Assembly: GCA_965240325.2 (NCBI GenBank)
Contig: OZ251236.1
Span: forward strand, 1,240,001 to 1,304,000
Source of the DNA: Rebecca billardiae RCC1528
Taxonomy: Eukaryota; Haptophyta
Length of the DNA stretch: 64,000 nucleotides
Direction: 5' to 3'
The notes under the pieces are model-generated. The model was given only the letters and a program-made list of their open reading frames with translations. It had not been told where the DNA came from and did no database searches. Position numbers and translations under genes: made by a program. Shown here piece by piece: positions 19,521 to 29,317 of this stretch. Numbering within the stretch: the first letter of the stretch is position 1; every line of letters starts with the position of its first letter.

Positions 19521-19820
19521 GGCGCAGAAACGCGGCGGCCTTCGAGCACCGCGACGTCAAGCAGCTTGCCCCGCCCCCGAAGGTCGCCACCGGTCTTTTC
19601 CCCGGCGAGATCTCAGCGCAACAGCTGTCCGTGTGACCGTGTCCTGTGCGGTCGCCCGGTGCAGCGGTGCTGCCGTGCTGGTACCCGTCCGGACGCACGC
19701 TGCTGCACGCGACGAGTTTAGACTCGCGACCATCGTCGCGCGTCACTTTGCTGCGGTGAGTGCAAGGCGACGGACGACGCGTGCGCGAGCGCCGGCAGCG
19801 CGCGTCGCACGGCTACAACC
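19521..19820. promoter_or_regulatory. Divergent promoter region, membrane protein / TSR2
   Basis: 300 bp between two start codons on opposite strands. No TATA box or other recognisable core element. Confidence 0.45.
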
Positions 19821-20456
19821 ATGGCAGCCTCCAGTATCCCGCTCCAGGGGGAAGCCGCAGATCAACTCGCGCAGCACGTGGCAGCCGCCGTGCGCATCGT
19901 CTTCGATCGTTGGACAGCACTACAGCTTGCCGTAGATCACCAGTGGGGTGGGGCGGAGTCCCCGGCCAAGGTGGCTGCTTTTGCAGACTCCGCATGCCGG
20001 CTGGTGTTCTCAACGCAACGCGTGTACTTCGACCAGTTTGCCGATCTGCTGGACTCGACGCTCCTCGACGAATTTGCCACGCAAGCGGAGGACGATTCAG
20101 TCGAGGAGGTGGCCGAGCGACTGCAGAACATACACGACGAATGGCGTGTTGGCCATGCGCCCACAGCGCTCGCCATGCTTGCATCAGCGCAGCAGCAGCC
20201 GGCCCAGCGCGAGACGACTCTTGCGATGTGCAAGGCTGGCGCAGGAATAGGGGATGAAGACGACGATCTCGTGGACGACAACGGCGATCAGCACAGCCTG
20301 CCTGGTGGCGAGGCGCAAGGGCTCGCACTCCACGCACAGAGCTCACCAACTGCGATGGATGCGGATGCGCAAACTGCAGAGCAACCCCCTCCGCGGCCGG
20401 AGCCAGTGATTGATGATGACGGGTTTGAACTCGTGCCAGCGCGGCGGCGGCGCTGA
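19821..20456 (+). CDS. TSR2: Pre-rRNA-processing protein TSR2
   Basis: 211 aa. The family hallmark is present at residues about 28-50: a helix with W(32)TALQLAVDHQWGG, the WGG motif, then SPAKVAAFADSACRLVF. The middle is helical and acidic (ERLQNIHDEW). The C-terminus PVIDDDGFELVPARRRR is the typical closing D-D-GF-x-x-V motif of TSR2. TSR2 is a chaperone that shields and delivers ribosomal protein eS26 to pre-40S ribosomes and supports 20S pre-rRNA processing in the nucleus. The acidic linker at about 145-160 (GDEDDDLVDD) fits binding of a basic ribosomal protein. Length is typical. ATG at 19821 is the first in frame with a good context. Single exon. Confidence 0.85.
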   Translation: MAASSIPLQGEAADQLAQHVAAAVRIVFDRWTALQLAVDHQWGGAESPAKVAAFADSACRLVFSTQRVYFDQFADLLDSTLLDEFATQAEDDSVEEVAERLQNIHDEWRVGHAPTALAMLASAQQQPAQRETTLAMCKAGAGIGDEDDDLVDDNGDQHSLPGGEAQGLALHAQSSPTAMDADAQTAEQPPPRPEPVIDDDGFELVPARRRR

Positions 20457-20899
20457 GTCAGAGACTCAGTCAGGGACGTGCTTCCCAGGGCCAGGCTACC
20501 GTTGTTGGCCGCGTCCGAGAATCTTCAGACAGGCAGACTACGACGCCGATCGAATCACTGAGGCCTGAGGCTGAGGGGGGTTACAATAAGTAGTGAATAA
20601 CATCCAATCGGACCCGAATCCGGGCGGCATTAACGTAAACGGGCGGGCTTAGCCGTAACTCGTAAGTCGCCTGTCATCGGTTGACTGTTTTAAAAATCAT
20701 ATTCGCTATATATAGAGAGAGACGAGAGAGAGACGAGAGAGAATTATTAGTATAGCACTCGGGCTCGCGGCTCACGAGTCACGGCTGCCGCCGTGCGGCG
20801 GCCGCCCGTCTCGGACTGCCCCGGAGTCCGGACCGTGCGTCGCGGTGCGAGTCAGCCGAGTGCGGGCTGGGCCTTTAAAATGCATATAAGTGCCCGATA

Positions 20900-20903
<4 letters not shown>

Positions 20904-20937
<34 letters not shown>
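20904..20937. repeat. (TA)n microsatellite
   Basis: Uninterrupted TA dinucleotides of about 34 bp, near a (GA)-rich tract at 20714-20742. Confidence 0.9.
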
Positions 20938-20939
<2 letters not shown>

Positions 20940-21139
20940 CCGCGTTCCGCGGTCCTTTTCCGTAGAACGAACGTAGTTCGGGGCCCGCGGTGGCGGTGCA
21001 CCCTCCGTCGCAGTCGTCCCGTACACGTGTAACTAGACTCCATCCAGCGCCGCGCCGCCCAGCGCCGCGCCGCCGCCGGCGTGCGCCGAGTGTGGATGTC
21101 GGTCGTCGGCCGAGCTGCCCTCATCACAGACGGCCCTTA

Positions 21140-21690
21140 CCTGACCCCCTGCGCGTGCGCGACGGCCGACAGGCGGATGCGACTCGGCGTGATCGACGCA
21201 CGAGCGCGACTCTTGCACGCCAGGCCACCGGCGGAGCTGACTGACTGACAGCCAGGGAGCCGGACGGCGCGGGACCGCGCGGATTCGACCGTTCGTTCGG
21301 GCCTGCCGCTGACCGTCGTCGCCGCGACGCCAGCAGCGCAGGAGTAGATGATCTGCAGGTCAGTAGGGTTCGACCTGCGCGCCTGAGCGACGGCCGACAG
21401 GCGGGCGCGAGGCGTGAGCGACGCATGAGCGCGACTCTACGTGCACACCAGGCACCACGCGGCCGAGCTGACTGACCGCGAGCCAGGGAGCACGGTGCGA
21501 GCAGCCATGCAGCACCGGTGCTTGCGCGCGCCGCGCGTGCACGGGGTGACACACCTCGGTCAGGCTCGGCACGCGTCGCAGAGGCACGGCCAGCTCTGGG
21601 CACGCCAGGCGCCCAGGCCACGCGGAGCTGACAGCCACGGGGAGCCGACGGCGCGCGGGGCCGCGGCCAGTTCCGAGTTCGACTTGCGCC
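21140..21690 (+). repeat. Three degenerate copies of a 90-130 bp unit
   Basis: Shared landmarks in order: GACGGCCGACAGGCGG, then GACGCA(C/T)GAGCGCGACTCT, an ACCAGGC-type segment, GAGCTGACTGAC, AGCCAGGGAGC, and a TTCGAC end. Copy 1 spans about 21160-21290, copy 2 about 21387-21500. Copy 3 (about 21600-21685) keeps only the second half (CCACGCGGAGCTGACAGCCACGG...TTCGAC). Confidence 0.6.
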
Positions 21691-22739
21691 TGCTCTGAAG
21701 AAGAGTTCTGGGAGACCCTGGTGGAGAGGCATGGCAAGGGGGGCGTGTGGTGAAGTCGGAGACTCAGAGATCGATCAGTCCGGCATCATGCGCCGCTGCC
21801 CCCGAGCTTGCGAGAGCCCGAACACAGGGCGGCGGCTGCGGCGGCGGCGGCGCGGCCGCGCGGCCGGCCGCGCAGGCATCGACAGGGCGCGGCAGGGGCG
21901 TGCGGAGTGACTAGTGAGCGGGCACGAACGCGATGTCGACGGCCGTCGGGACCCGCCGCAGACGCGCGCTCCAGGCGCCACTCGGCACTCGCCACGCGCA
22001 CCTGCCCATCGAGCGCCCCCTTGCGGACCAACCAAGAGTCGTCGCGGCTCGCTCGCCACCCCCGAAGAAACCTGCACACGTCGTCCTTGCGACGGCGGAG
22101 GTTTTGAGCTCGCCAGCTCGGTAAGTCAGTGACTATGGAATGGGCTGGCAACGAATAGCTGCGCGGGTATTTTCAATAAGGCTTGCGGGTTTTAGACTCT
22201 AGATACCAACCGCCGCGAAGCCAAGTTCATATTCATCAAGGCGGAGGCAAACTATCACACATGAACGAGAGTCTACCCACAAAATTTACATTGCGTTAAT
22301 CTGAGGTGGGCCGAAACGAGTGTTTGGCAGACGTCGAGGAAAAAACATGGCCGCCCCTGATTGGCTGAGGCTTTAACACCCTTCAATAGCGCTCGAGAGC
22401 GCAAGATTCCCGTAATAGGGAGGTCCGCAGGGACTCTTCAATCTTCCCATCGTCGCGCTTCGAGGACCAGCTCCAGCTCCGCCAGTTCCGACCGAGCCAC
22501 CGAGGGGAGGTGAAGCTGGCGCCCTGGCCTTTCCCGGTCGAACACCTGCTCGCTACTACAGCTCGGGCTGCGGTCCGAACACGGCGTGGCAGAATGGCGC
22601 CAAGCAGTAAGGTGATGGACGCGGCTGGGCGTTGACCGTTGCCCAAGACCAGCGGGTGCTGCGCGGTAAATTGCTCGTGCGCGGCGGGCCGGTCAGTTGG
22701 AGTCCGCGCTCCGCAGCGCGGAGCACGTGAAGCGAACAG

Positions 22740-23200
22740 AGTGTCCGCAGCCACAGATGCGGTGGTCAGCTCATGCAGGTTCGTGATCAACCAGTTCTCG
22801 CGCGGCCATCAACACCGCCACGCCCTGCCCCTGATCATCTCGTCGCTCGAGAACCCGCGCGAGCGGGAAATGGATGGGTCGGGCATGGCGGGCATCGAGT
22901 CCTACCTCTTCTTGCAGTGCTCCCTGCAGCCGCAGTCACTGCTCGACAGCATGGGTGGTGCAGTCAGGTCGGGAGCACCGTCAGAGCCCATTGCCTTGCC
23001 AAGGCTGGTGTACTTTGACCGAAGCCACTTCTGCGCGGAGGCGGCTGGTGACGCCATCATTGCCAAGCGCGCCGGCCGCGAGTCACATTCAACACCGACG
23101 ACGAGGCGAGGCGCGGAAGAAGCTGCGGTGGCTGCTGCTGTACAGGTCCGGGGTGCCCAAGACTAGGGCGATAACGGCCATCCCACGGTGCTGCCCGGTG
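22740..23200 (+). pseudogene. Coding-like fragment, probably decayed
   Basis: Frame 22639-23166 contains protein-like blocks (SCRFVINQFSRGHQHRHALP, PLIISSLENPREREMDGSGM, GIESYLFLQCSLQPQSLLDS, RLVYFDRSHFCAEAAGDAI). Past about 23085 the protein-like reading continues in a different frame as GEARKKLRWLLLYRSGVPKT and a third frame reads VTFNTDDEAR across the same bases, which suggests one or two frameshifts. No start with upstream support and no recognised family. It may instead be an exon of a gene whose splicing I cannot resolve. Direct duplications follow immediately downstream. Confidence 0.3.
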
Positions 23201-23380
23201 AGAACGTGCTCCGATGATCATCCGATGATCATAGTGTCTGTGCGCCGCGCCGACAGGCACCACCGCCGCGGCACTATTCTCGTGCAGTGCTGCCCGGCGG
23301 TGAGAACGTGCTCTGATAATCATGATAGCAGTCTGCGTCTGTGCGCCGCCGGGCACCGCCACTTTTCCCGTGCAGCGTCG
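23188..23380 (+). repeat. Approximately 100-bp tandem duplication, two diverged copies
   Basis: GTGCTGCCCGGTGAGAACGTGCTC with GATAATCAT-like sequence, GTCTGTGCGCCG, and a TTCTCGTGCAG end appears at about 23188-23287 and again at about 23288-23380 with indels. Confidence 0.6.
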
Positions 23381-23675
23381 AGCTAGTGGTTTTTAGATCC
23401 GTGCGCCCACGACGTAGTGCGCTGGCGTCGGGCTCCGCGCGACGGCCACGGCTGCCAGCCTGAGGCACCCAGAATAGCGGGCTCATCCGATTCGATCCTC
23501 ACTCATACGTCTCATCGGAGTCACTTCGATCTTCCGTTTCAATCACCATGCATGCCGTAGTCGTATAGTCGTGTATATTCCTGACAGGCTCATCAGCGCC
23601 TGCGGCCCTACGGTTTAAAAGTGAATAATATCGTACGTAGTACTGGGGCAGGGCACCCGGCGCGGAGTGACTCGG

Positions 23676-23773
23676 CGCGTGTGCCGTGACCGGCGGCGGC
23701 CCGCGGCGTCACGGCGTGCCTCACCCGGCGCGCGTGCCGACCGGCGGCGGCCCGCGGCGTCACGGCGTGCCTC
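23676..23773 (+). repeat. 51-bp-spaced GC-rich tandem repeat, two copies
   Basis: A 34-nt identical core (ACCGGCGGCGGCCCGCGGCG and onward) ends at 23722 and again at 23773. Confidence 0.75.
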
Positions 23774-26204
23774 GCATGGCATCAGATTCAGACAGCAGCA
23801 GACTAAATACGGTGACTCTGCTGCAGTGTAAGGCGGTTCTCCGCCACGCTGATCGAGTGATCGAGCACGTGCTTGCTTCCCGGCGAGCGGCGCGGCGGCG
23901 GCGACGTGATCATAATCACATCACAGTGTCTAGTGTCAGCAGCTATACTGATGACGATTACTGTCGTCTCGTCATACTGTAGTACTACGCAGCTCGTCAG
24001 TCAACGCCTGCTGGCGGCTCGTCAGTCGACGCCTGCTGGCGGCGCTCACCACGACTCACACCAGGCTTACTCACGACGATTGGCATCAGCATAGTAGATC
24101 AATCATGCAGCGTCGGAGTTCGTCACTACGTCGACGCGGCCGGGGACTCGGACAGCCGCCATAACTACATTGTTGTTAGACTTACTCGGCGGAGTCAGAG
24201 TCGTCGGAGACTAAAGTTACGGCGGCCGGACGCACTCATCATCAGTGTCGATCGACAATTGACGACATCCCGGACCATATCAACGGCGCGGCCCGCGCGG
24301 GCAGCACGGTCTGACTAAAGAGGTCATCGTCATCAGACTCAGCAGCCTCGGACGGCATGACGCAGTAGACGGCCACGGGGACGCCGCGGCCGCGCTGATG
24401 CTGCAAGTAGCGTATATGTGATGATGTAGAAAACGAGCCGTTGCGCTCGTCAAAAGTCCGAGGGCGAGGCCACCGCGCCCGCGGGACCGGCGTCGACCGC
24501 AGATCAGGTGTCGTCGGACAGCTGACTGACGGCGGCGGCGTGGCCGGCGCAGGCGTCGCCCGGCCGCGGCCTTGGCCCGCGCAGTCATTGACGGCACTCG
24601 GTCCCGTGGCATCCGAAGGCAGTGTCACAGACCATGATGGCGGCATACATCCGCGAGTCACACCCGCGGCCCCGCCGCCGTCCGCGTCCGCGCGCCGATG
24701 ATGGCGGTCTGGCCGCGCGCGACACGGTCGTTCTTCTCCGGCGGATCCCAATCATGCTGCGGTGGAGGCGGCGACGGAGGCGGTTCGAAGCCGCGTCTGC
24801 CAGCGTGGAAGCGCGGGGCGGCGCTGCGGCAGAATGTGGCTGCGCCACTCCAGCTGCCGCCCAATGCGCCGTGGATATGCACGCGCGCTCCTCATGTGCG
24901 CAGTCGCGGGCGAGGCTCACCGCCGAGCCGGGTAAGCACCCTCCGCCTACTTGACTGTCGGCCTGTCGACATGCTCTGCACGAGGACCCCGCGCCTTGCG
25001 CGCAGATGGCCAGCAGGCACACCGTTCCATCACCGATCACGGCGCCGCTGCTTGAGCGGCGAGCGCGAGCGCGACCGACAGCGCCGGCGCGCCGGGCCTG
25101 CGCCGTTCTGATTTCGCATGCAGCGCATGCGCTGCCACCAGCGAGGCCGTGGCGGGCTGCGATTGCCGCGCTCCAGCCGCCGCTGCACGCGGCACGGATG
25201 GCACAGCACGTGCCTCCACATAGTGGTCGTGGCTGACGGTATAGCCGCCTCGTCGGCCTGTGCGGCTGTGGCGTCGGCGTCCTCAAGTCCGCCTGCCGCA
25301 GTCGGCCTGCAGCAGCGGGCAGCGGAGAGGGTGTGGTGCAGCGCAGCGGTGACCGAGACGGAGAGGGCCACGCAGCCGGGCGCAGATAAGCATGGGTTGG
25401 ACGCTCCCTTCGCCACGCTCATGAACGACGACCTGCAACATCATCCCGCTGGCACTCAACGCCATCGAGGAAGCGTGAGCGCTCTCGTCTGACGAAATCG
25501 CGCAAAAGTGTTCCTCTGATACGCCGGACTCGTCGTCGCCCCCCGGCGTCCTCCCTGCAGGATCATAGGGCTTTGGACGTGTGTGCCTTTGGCCTCTGCT
25601 TCGCTGACATGATTAGTGCTTTCGCGAGACTCTGATTCCAATCTGCTCAGTTTTCATTGTCTTTCATGGGACTTTACTCAAAATGTGGGTGACATGGTTC
25701 ACTCGTTTCGGCCAATGGGAGCACTGCTTTCGTGATTTTCGAGAGCCTCCCTTTTTCGCGAACACTCGTTTCGCCCCACAAGAAATTAACGCAATGCCCA
25801 GCCTGGCACACGCTTGGGCGTGGGTTTCGTTGATTCCTCTGTTCACTATTCAAGACGGCGGCCGCGTCCTTTTTCGACGCTAATGCACCTGTAAGGGAGT
25901 CTCAAAATCGAAACTCGGTCTCCTCCAGCCCTAAAAAATCGCCCCCCGTCCCTTTTTTCTTGATCAAAGATCTTTTTGAAACGTGGTTCGGGCCCGCTGG
26001 TGCGGGCTCCACGCTGCGCGCTCCGCCCTGCACCGCGGGCCATTATATATAAGCTGCTATATCATGGATGATTCGTCATAGTATTGCGATGTAACTTCAC
26101 GACGCGCGGCCGATAATTCGCGGAAGCCTGGCTAGACAACTAGCCGTCAGTGCTAAGTCAGTCACACGGTCATTGGCGTCTGTAGGCTGCCACCGGCACA
26201 GGGC
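23774..26204. other. Gene-poor region downstream of DVR
   Basis: No gene supported. Short frames around 24.4-25.3 kb are Arg/Pro/Ser-rich in several frames. A possible decayed coding end is at about 25370-25490 (HGLDAPFATLMNDDL in one frame, NIIPLALNAIEEA plus stop in the next). Bases 25500-25990 have lower GC content and no recognisable feature. The DVR stop codon is at 26205. Confidence 0.45.
23993..24043 (+). repeat. 25-bp tandem repeat, two copies
   Basis: CTCGTCAGTC(A/G)ACGCCTGCTG followed by GCGG, repeated with one substitution. Confidence 0.75.
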
Positions 26205-27392
26205 TCAGTCAGACTCGGACGCTTTCGCGGCGAACGCCTCCTTCTTGTCCTTGGAACCAAACACGGACGTGTACGGGTCATACTCCTGCCCCTCTTTCGC
26301 GACACGCTCATAGTGCTCACGCAGCGTCGTCTTGCCGTACCGCTCTGCGGGGTCGGTCGTGAGCATGTCCTCGAGCGCGTAGTACCGGCCGATGCGGCCG
26401 AGTTCCGCCGCGTCCTCGAGCTGCTCGCTCTTCAGCAGGTCGGCCAGACCCTGCAGCCCGTTGATGATGAAGTCGAACAGGCCGATCGGCACGCCGAGCA
26501 GCTTCGGCTTCTCCTTGCCGAGGATCTCGGCGATGAGCTTGCCCTGTCCGACCATCGAGAGCCCTTCGTCCGGGCCGCCGATGTTCCACACGGCGTTCTT
26601 CTTCGCCGGGTCGGCGATCGTGTCGATGATGGCTGACGCCAGGTCAGGCTCAGAGATTGGGTTGCAGGTGGCACTCTTGCCCTCGCCGAGGTCGAAGTAG
26701 ACGAACGGGCCGCCCGAGTCGACGACCTCGACCTGGCCGCTCACGGACTTGAAGAAAGCGGTCGGGCGCACGATCGAGTAGCTCACGTCCGACTGCGCGC
26801 GCAGCTTCTCCTCCATCTCCTTCTTCGCGTACTGGAACTGCAGCGCGTACGAGTGGCCGAGCTCGGCCGAGCGCACGCAGTACGCGGAGAGCAGGACGAA
26901 GTGGCGCGCGCCCGCCTCGCGCGCAGCCTCGAGGCAGTTGAGCGTGGCCTGGTAGTCGATCGCGTAGCTGTCCTTCTTCGTGCCGGACCGGCTGGCGAGG
27001 CAGCTGACCACCACGTCCACGGTGCCAGGCCCGAACGGCGCGCCCTCGCGCGTGAGCGACGGCCGGTCGCACACGTCCGCCCCAACGACCGAGGCACCCT
27101 CGAACTTGGGCTCGCCACTCGCCCGCGCAACGTCACGCACAACGGCGGTCGTAGGGTACCCCCGCCGCACCGACTCCTGCACCACCGCCTTGCCAATGTA
27201 CCCAGTGGCGCCCACCACGACCACGCGCTCCCCCGTGCACGACTCGCCCGGGACGAAGGCGGATGCGCGGACGGATGACGCTCGTGGCGCGACGACACGC
27301 CTCGAGGACGGGTGGCCGCTGACGGGCGTGAAGCCCGCAGCGCGCGGGACGCCGAGCGCGAGTGCGACGAGCGCTGCGACAGGAGCGCGCAT
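26205..27392 (-). CDS. DVR: Divinyl chlorophyllide a 8-vinyl reductase, plastid-targeted
   Basis: 395 aa. Reduces the 8-vinyl group of divinyl (proto)chlorophyllide to ethyl using NADPH, a late step of chlorophyll synthesis in the plastid. The leader [20 protein letters not shown] is a signal peptide followed by Phe and a Ser/Arg-rich transit region, the bipartite form used with secondary plastids. The mature enzyme is an extended-type NAD(P)H-binding Rossmann protein: [17 protein letters not shown] (GxxGxxG), then [69 protein letters not shown], and [12 protein letters not shown]. The ATG at 27392 is chosen for the leader; the frame runs on upstream to 28076 but covers the divergent rhodanese gene and is not coding. 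Single exon. Confidence 0.9.
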   Translation of the reverse strand: MRAPVAALVALALGVPRAAGFTPVSGHPSSRRVVAPRASSVRASAFVPGESCTGERVVVVGATGYIGKAVVQESVRRGYPTTAVVRDVARASGEPKFEGASVVGADVCDRPSLTREGAPFGPGTVDVVVSCLASRSGTKKDSYAIDYQATLNCLEAAREAGARHFVLLSAYCVRSAELGHSYALQFQYAKKEMEEKLRAQSDVSYSIVRPTAFFKSVSGQVEVVDSGGPFVYFDLGEGKSATCNPISEPDLASAIIDTIADPAKKNAVWNIGGPDEGLSMVGQGKLIAEILGKEKPKLLGVPIGLFDFIINGLQGLADLLKSEQLEDAAELGRIGRYYALEDMLTTDPAERYGKTTLREHYERVAKEGQEYDPYTSVFGSKDKKEAFAAKASESD

Positions 27393-27594
27393 GTCCCGCC
27401 GCGTCGTCGTCACTGATGCGTACAGAAATACGACGTGCGGCGGTGCGGGTAATCGGTCATTAGCGTCGGTATTTGCCGATTCATCTTCTCGTCGCTGGCG
27501 AGCGACTGGCGAGCCGGAGGCGGACCAGACGCGCCAGCCAGCAACGTGTCGGGACGCGCCGTGCCGGTGGATCTCGCGGCCGTGCATCGGGTGC
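27393..27594. promoter_or_regulatory. Divergent promoter, DVR / rhodanese protein
   Basis: 202 bp between start codons of opposite-strand genes. Confidence 0.5.
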
Positions 27595-28053
27595 ATGCAG
27601 CTGACGATGCTCCTCGCGCTCATGCCGCGTGCAGCCATGCCATCGGCGTCCCGAACGCTCATGAGTACGAGGAGACCGGCGTTCGGCGCGATGGCGGCGA
27701 ACCCATCGGCTGTGCGCATGCTTTCCTTTGCTCCGCCTCCTGCGTATGACATTGCTGACGTGCTTGACGAGGTCAAGGCCGGCGAGGCGCAGCTGATCGA
27801 CGTGCGTGAACGCCATGAGTGGGCTGCAGGCCATCTGGAGGATGCGCACCTAGCCCCCCTCTCCGAGCTGCAGCAGGGCATCTTGGCCGCAGCCGTGGAC
27901 CAGGACGCAAAGCTGTACGTGCACTGCGCGGCCGGCGTGCGCGTGCATGCGGCAGCGCCGCTGCTGCGCTCGCTCGGCTGTGGCGAGGTCATTCCCTTGC
28001 AGGAAGGATTCGCATCGCTGCTGCAGCTAGGCATGCCCATGGCAAAGGAGTGA
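27595..28053 (+). CDS. Single-domain rhodanese-like protein, probably organellar
   Basis: 152 aa from the ATG at 27595. The first roughly 45 residues are rich in Arg, Ser, Ala and Met without acids ([20 protein letters not shown]), typical of a mitochondrial (or plastid) presequence; the start at 27622 is also possible. The remainder is one rhodanese domain: [40 protein letters not shown], then the active-site loop VHCAAGVRV with the catalytic Cys, and [13 protein letters not shown]. Rhodaneses transfer sulfane sulphur from persulphide donors; the six-residue loop C-A-A-G-V-R fits an active domain, with substrate unknown. Single exon. Confidence 0.8.
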   Translation: MQLTMLLALMPRAAMPSASRTLMSTRRPAFGAMAANPSAVRMLSFAPPPAYDIADVLDEVKAGEAQLIDVRERHEWAAGHLEDAHLAPLSELQQGILAAAVDQDAKLYVHCAAGVRVHAAAPLLRSLGCGEVIPLQEGFASLLQLGMPMAKE

Positions 28054-29317
28054 CAGCCCCGAGCCCCTGCCGACACACTGTGTGGTGATGACTGTCAGGG
28101 CGGTGTTACGAGTGTCATTCGTCAGAGGACTCAGTCACTCATAGGCTCAGAGCGGAGAGCCGCGCAGCGGCAGCACCGAGGCTCCGAGCACGGCTCGCTC
28201 TCAGCGGCGGACGCATCAGATTACATGCATCGCAGCGCACTGCCGCACTACCGCGTTCATCTTCATGACTTCATCCCGCGCGCCGGGGCTCGCGGCTTCG
28301 GTCAGACCGTCACCGATGAATGTCCGATGGGCGACAGACGGGTCACAGCGGACCGATGGCGATAGGCGATATATGAACGACGTGGTCAGTATGCAACGGG
28401 CAGGCGTCAGAGTCAGCAAGCTGTAGCAGCAGATCGAGCAGCAGAGACAAACACCGCCAGGGGCAGGATCAGCGCTCCTCGCCGTCGTCGGCGCCCCCCC
28501 TCGTAGTCGCCCATCACTCCATCGCCGAGCGGAAGCTCGCTCGACGTACCGTCTCACGGGCGTCTGGCGTCGCGGTCGACGCGCGCGCGCCGGGCCGCGC
28601 GCGCGGCGCCACCGCGGTGGTCGCAGTGCCACGCGTCGTCAGCCGTCGTCTCGAAGTAGTCACCGATAATCGATATGATGACTGCGCTCATCATTAATAA
28701 GTCATTTATATATATTATATTTTACATATGCTACTGCATTATTATTATGATTATTTAAGTTTAACTGAGACTCTGACGATTATTGTAGTACTATGCCATT
28801 GATGATCGACTTACATTACTGATTACATAGTCACATAGTGATAATCAATTATAAATCAATAATGATTAATGAGCAGTCGACGCCGACTACTTTAAAGCTC
28901 TGTCGTGAGTCACCGGTCTGCATGATCGATATCTGACATCTGCAGTGAGTCTGGGTGGTCCCATAATATGAGTGATCGCCGCCGCGCCCGCTGGCCGGCG
29001 GCCAGGCCCAGAGCCGAGAGCGCCAGCGCCGCCGCGCCGCCACTACTCGTCCGTCGTCGTACCGTCCGGGAACGCGCCCGGAAGCTCTGAGATTGAGAAA
29101 CAAGTCTCATCAACCACGTCGTGCCGGATGGCCGATCCCGGTCCGCCGCGACAAGCGACGTACATCGTGATCGCGTCGTTGAATGCCATGAACAGCCGAA
29201 GGGAGCCCGCCGCCACAGCTGGCGGCGTTCCGCGTCGTCGTTGACCGTGCCCGTTGGTTGACGACGCTGCTTGACTCCTTGCGTCTGCGCAGACATGAGA
29301 CGGTCACTTGTCACCGA
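28054..29317. other. Convergent intergenic region with AT-rich island
   Basis: Between the rhodanese gene (+) and the low-complexity protein gene (-). AT-rich from about 28680 to 28870 (TATATATTATATTTTAC-like). No gene recognised; frames at 28.2-28.6 kb are Arg/Pro-rich. Confidence 0.5.

Larger units (their letters stand above)
20457..22600. other. Gene-poor region with simple repeats and degenerate duplications
   Basis: No gene supported. AT-rich patches at 20690-20760 and 20880-20940 lie downstream of TSR2. GAGAGA sequence lies at 20714-20742. GC-rich degenerate repeats occupy 21.1-21.7 kb. Long frames in 21.1-22.1 kb are Arg/Pro/Ala-rich in several frames at once, as expected for GC-rich non-coding DNA. 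Confidence 0.5.

Noticed and set aside
24658-24882. Pro-rich minus-strand frame (PPPSPPPPQHDW)
   Set aside because: No signal peptide, surrounded by stop codons, and low-complexity in all frames; compositional artefact.
27393-28076. N-terminal extension of the DVR frame to 28076
   Set aside because: It overlaps the divergent rhodanese gene, is Ser/Ala-rich, and would bury the signal peptide at the true start (27392).
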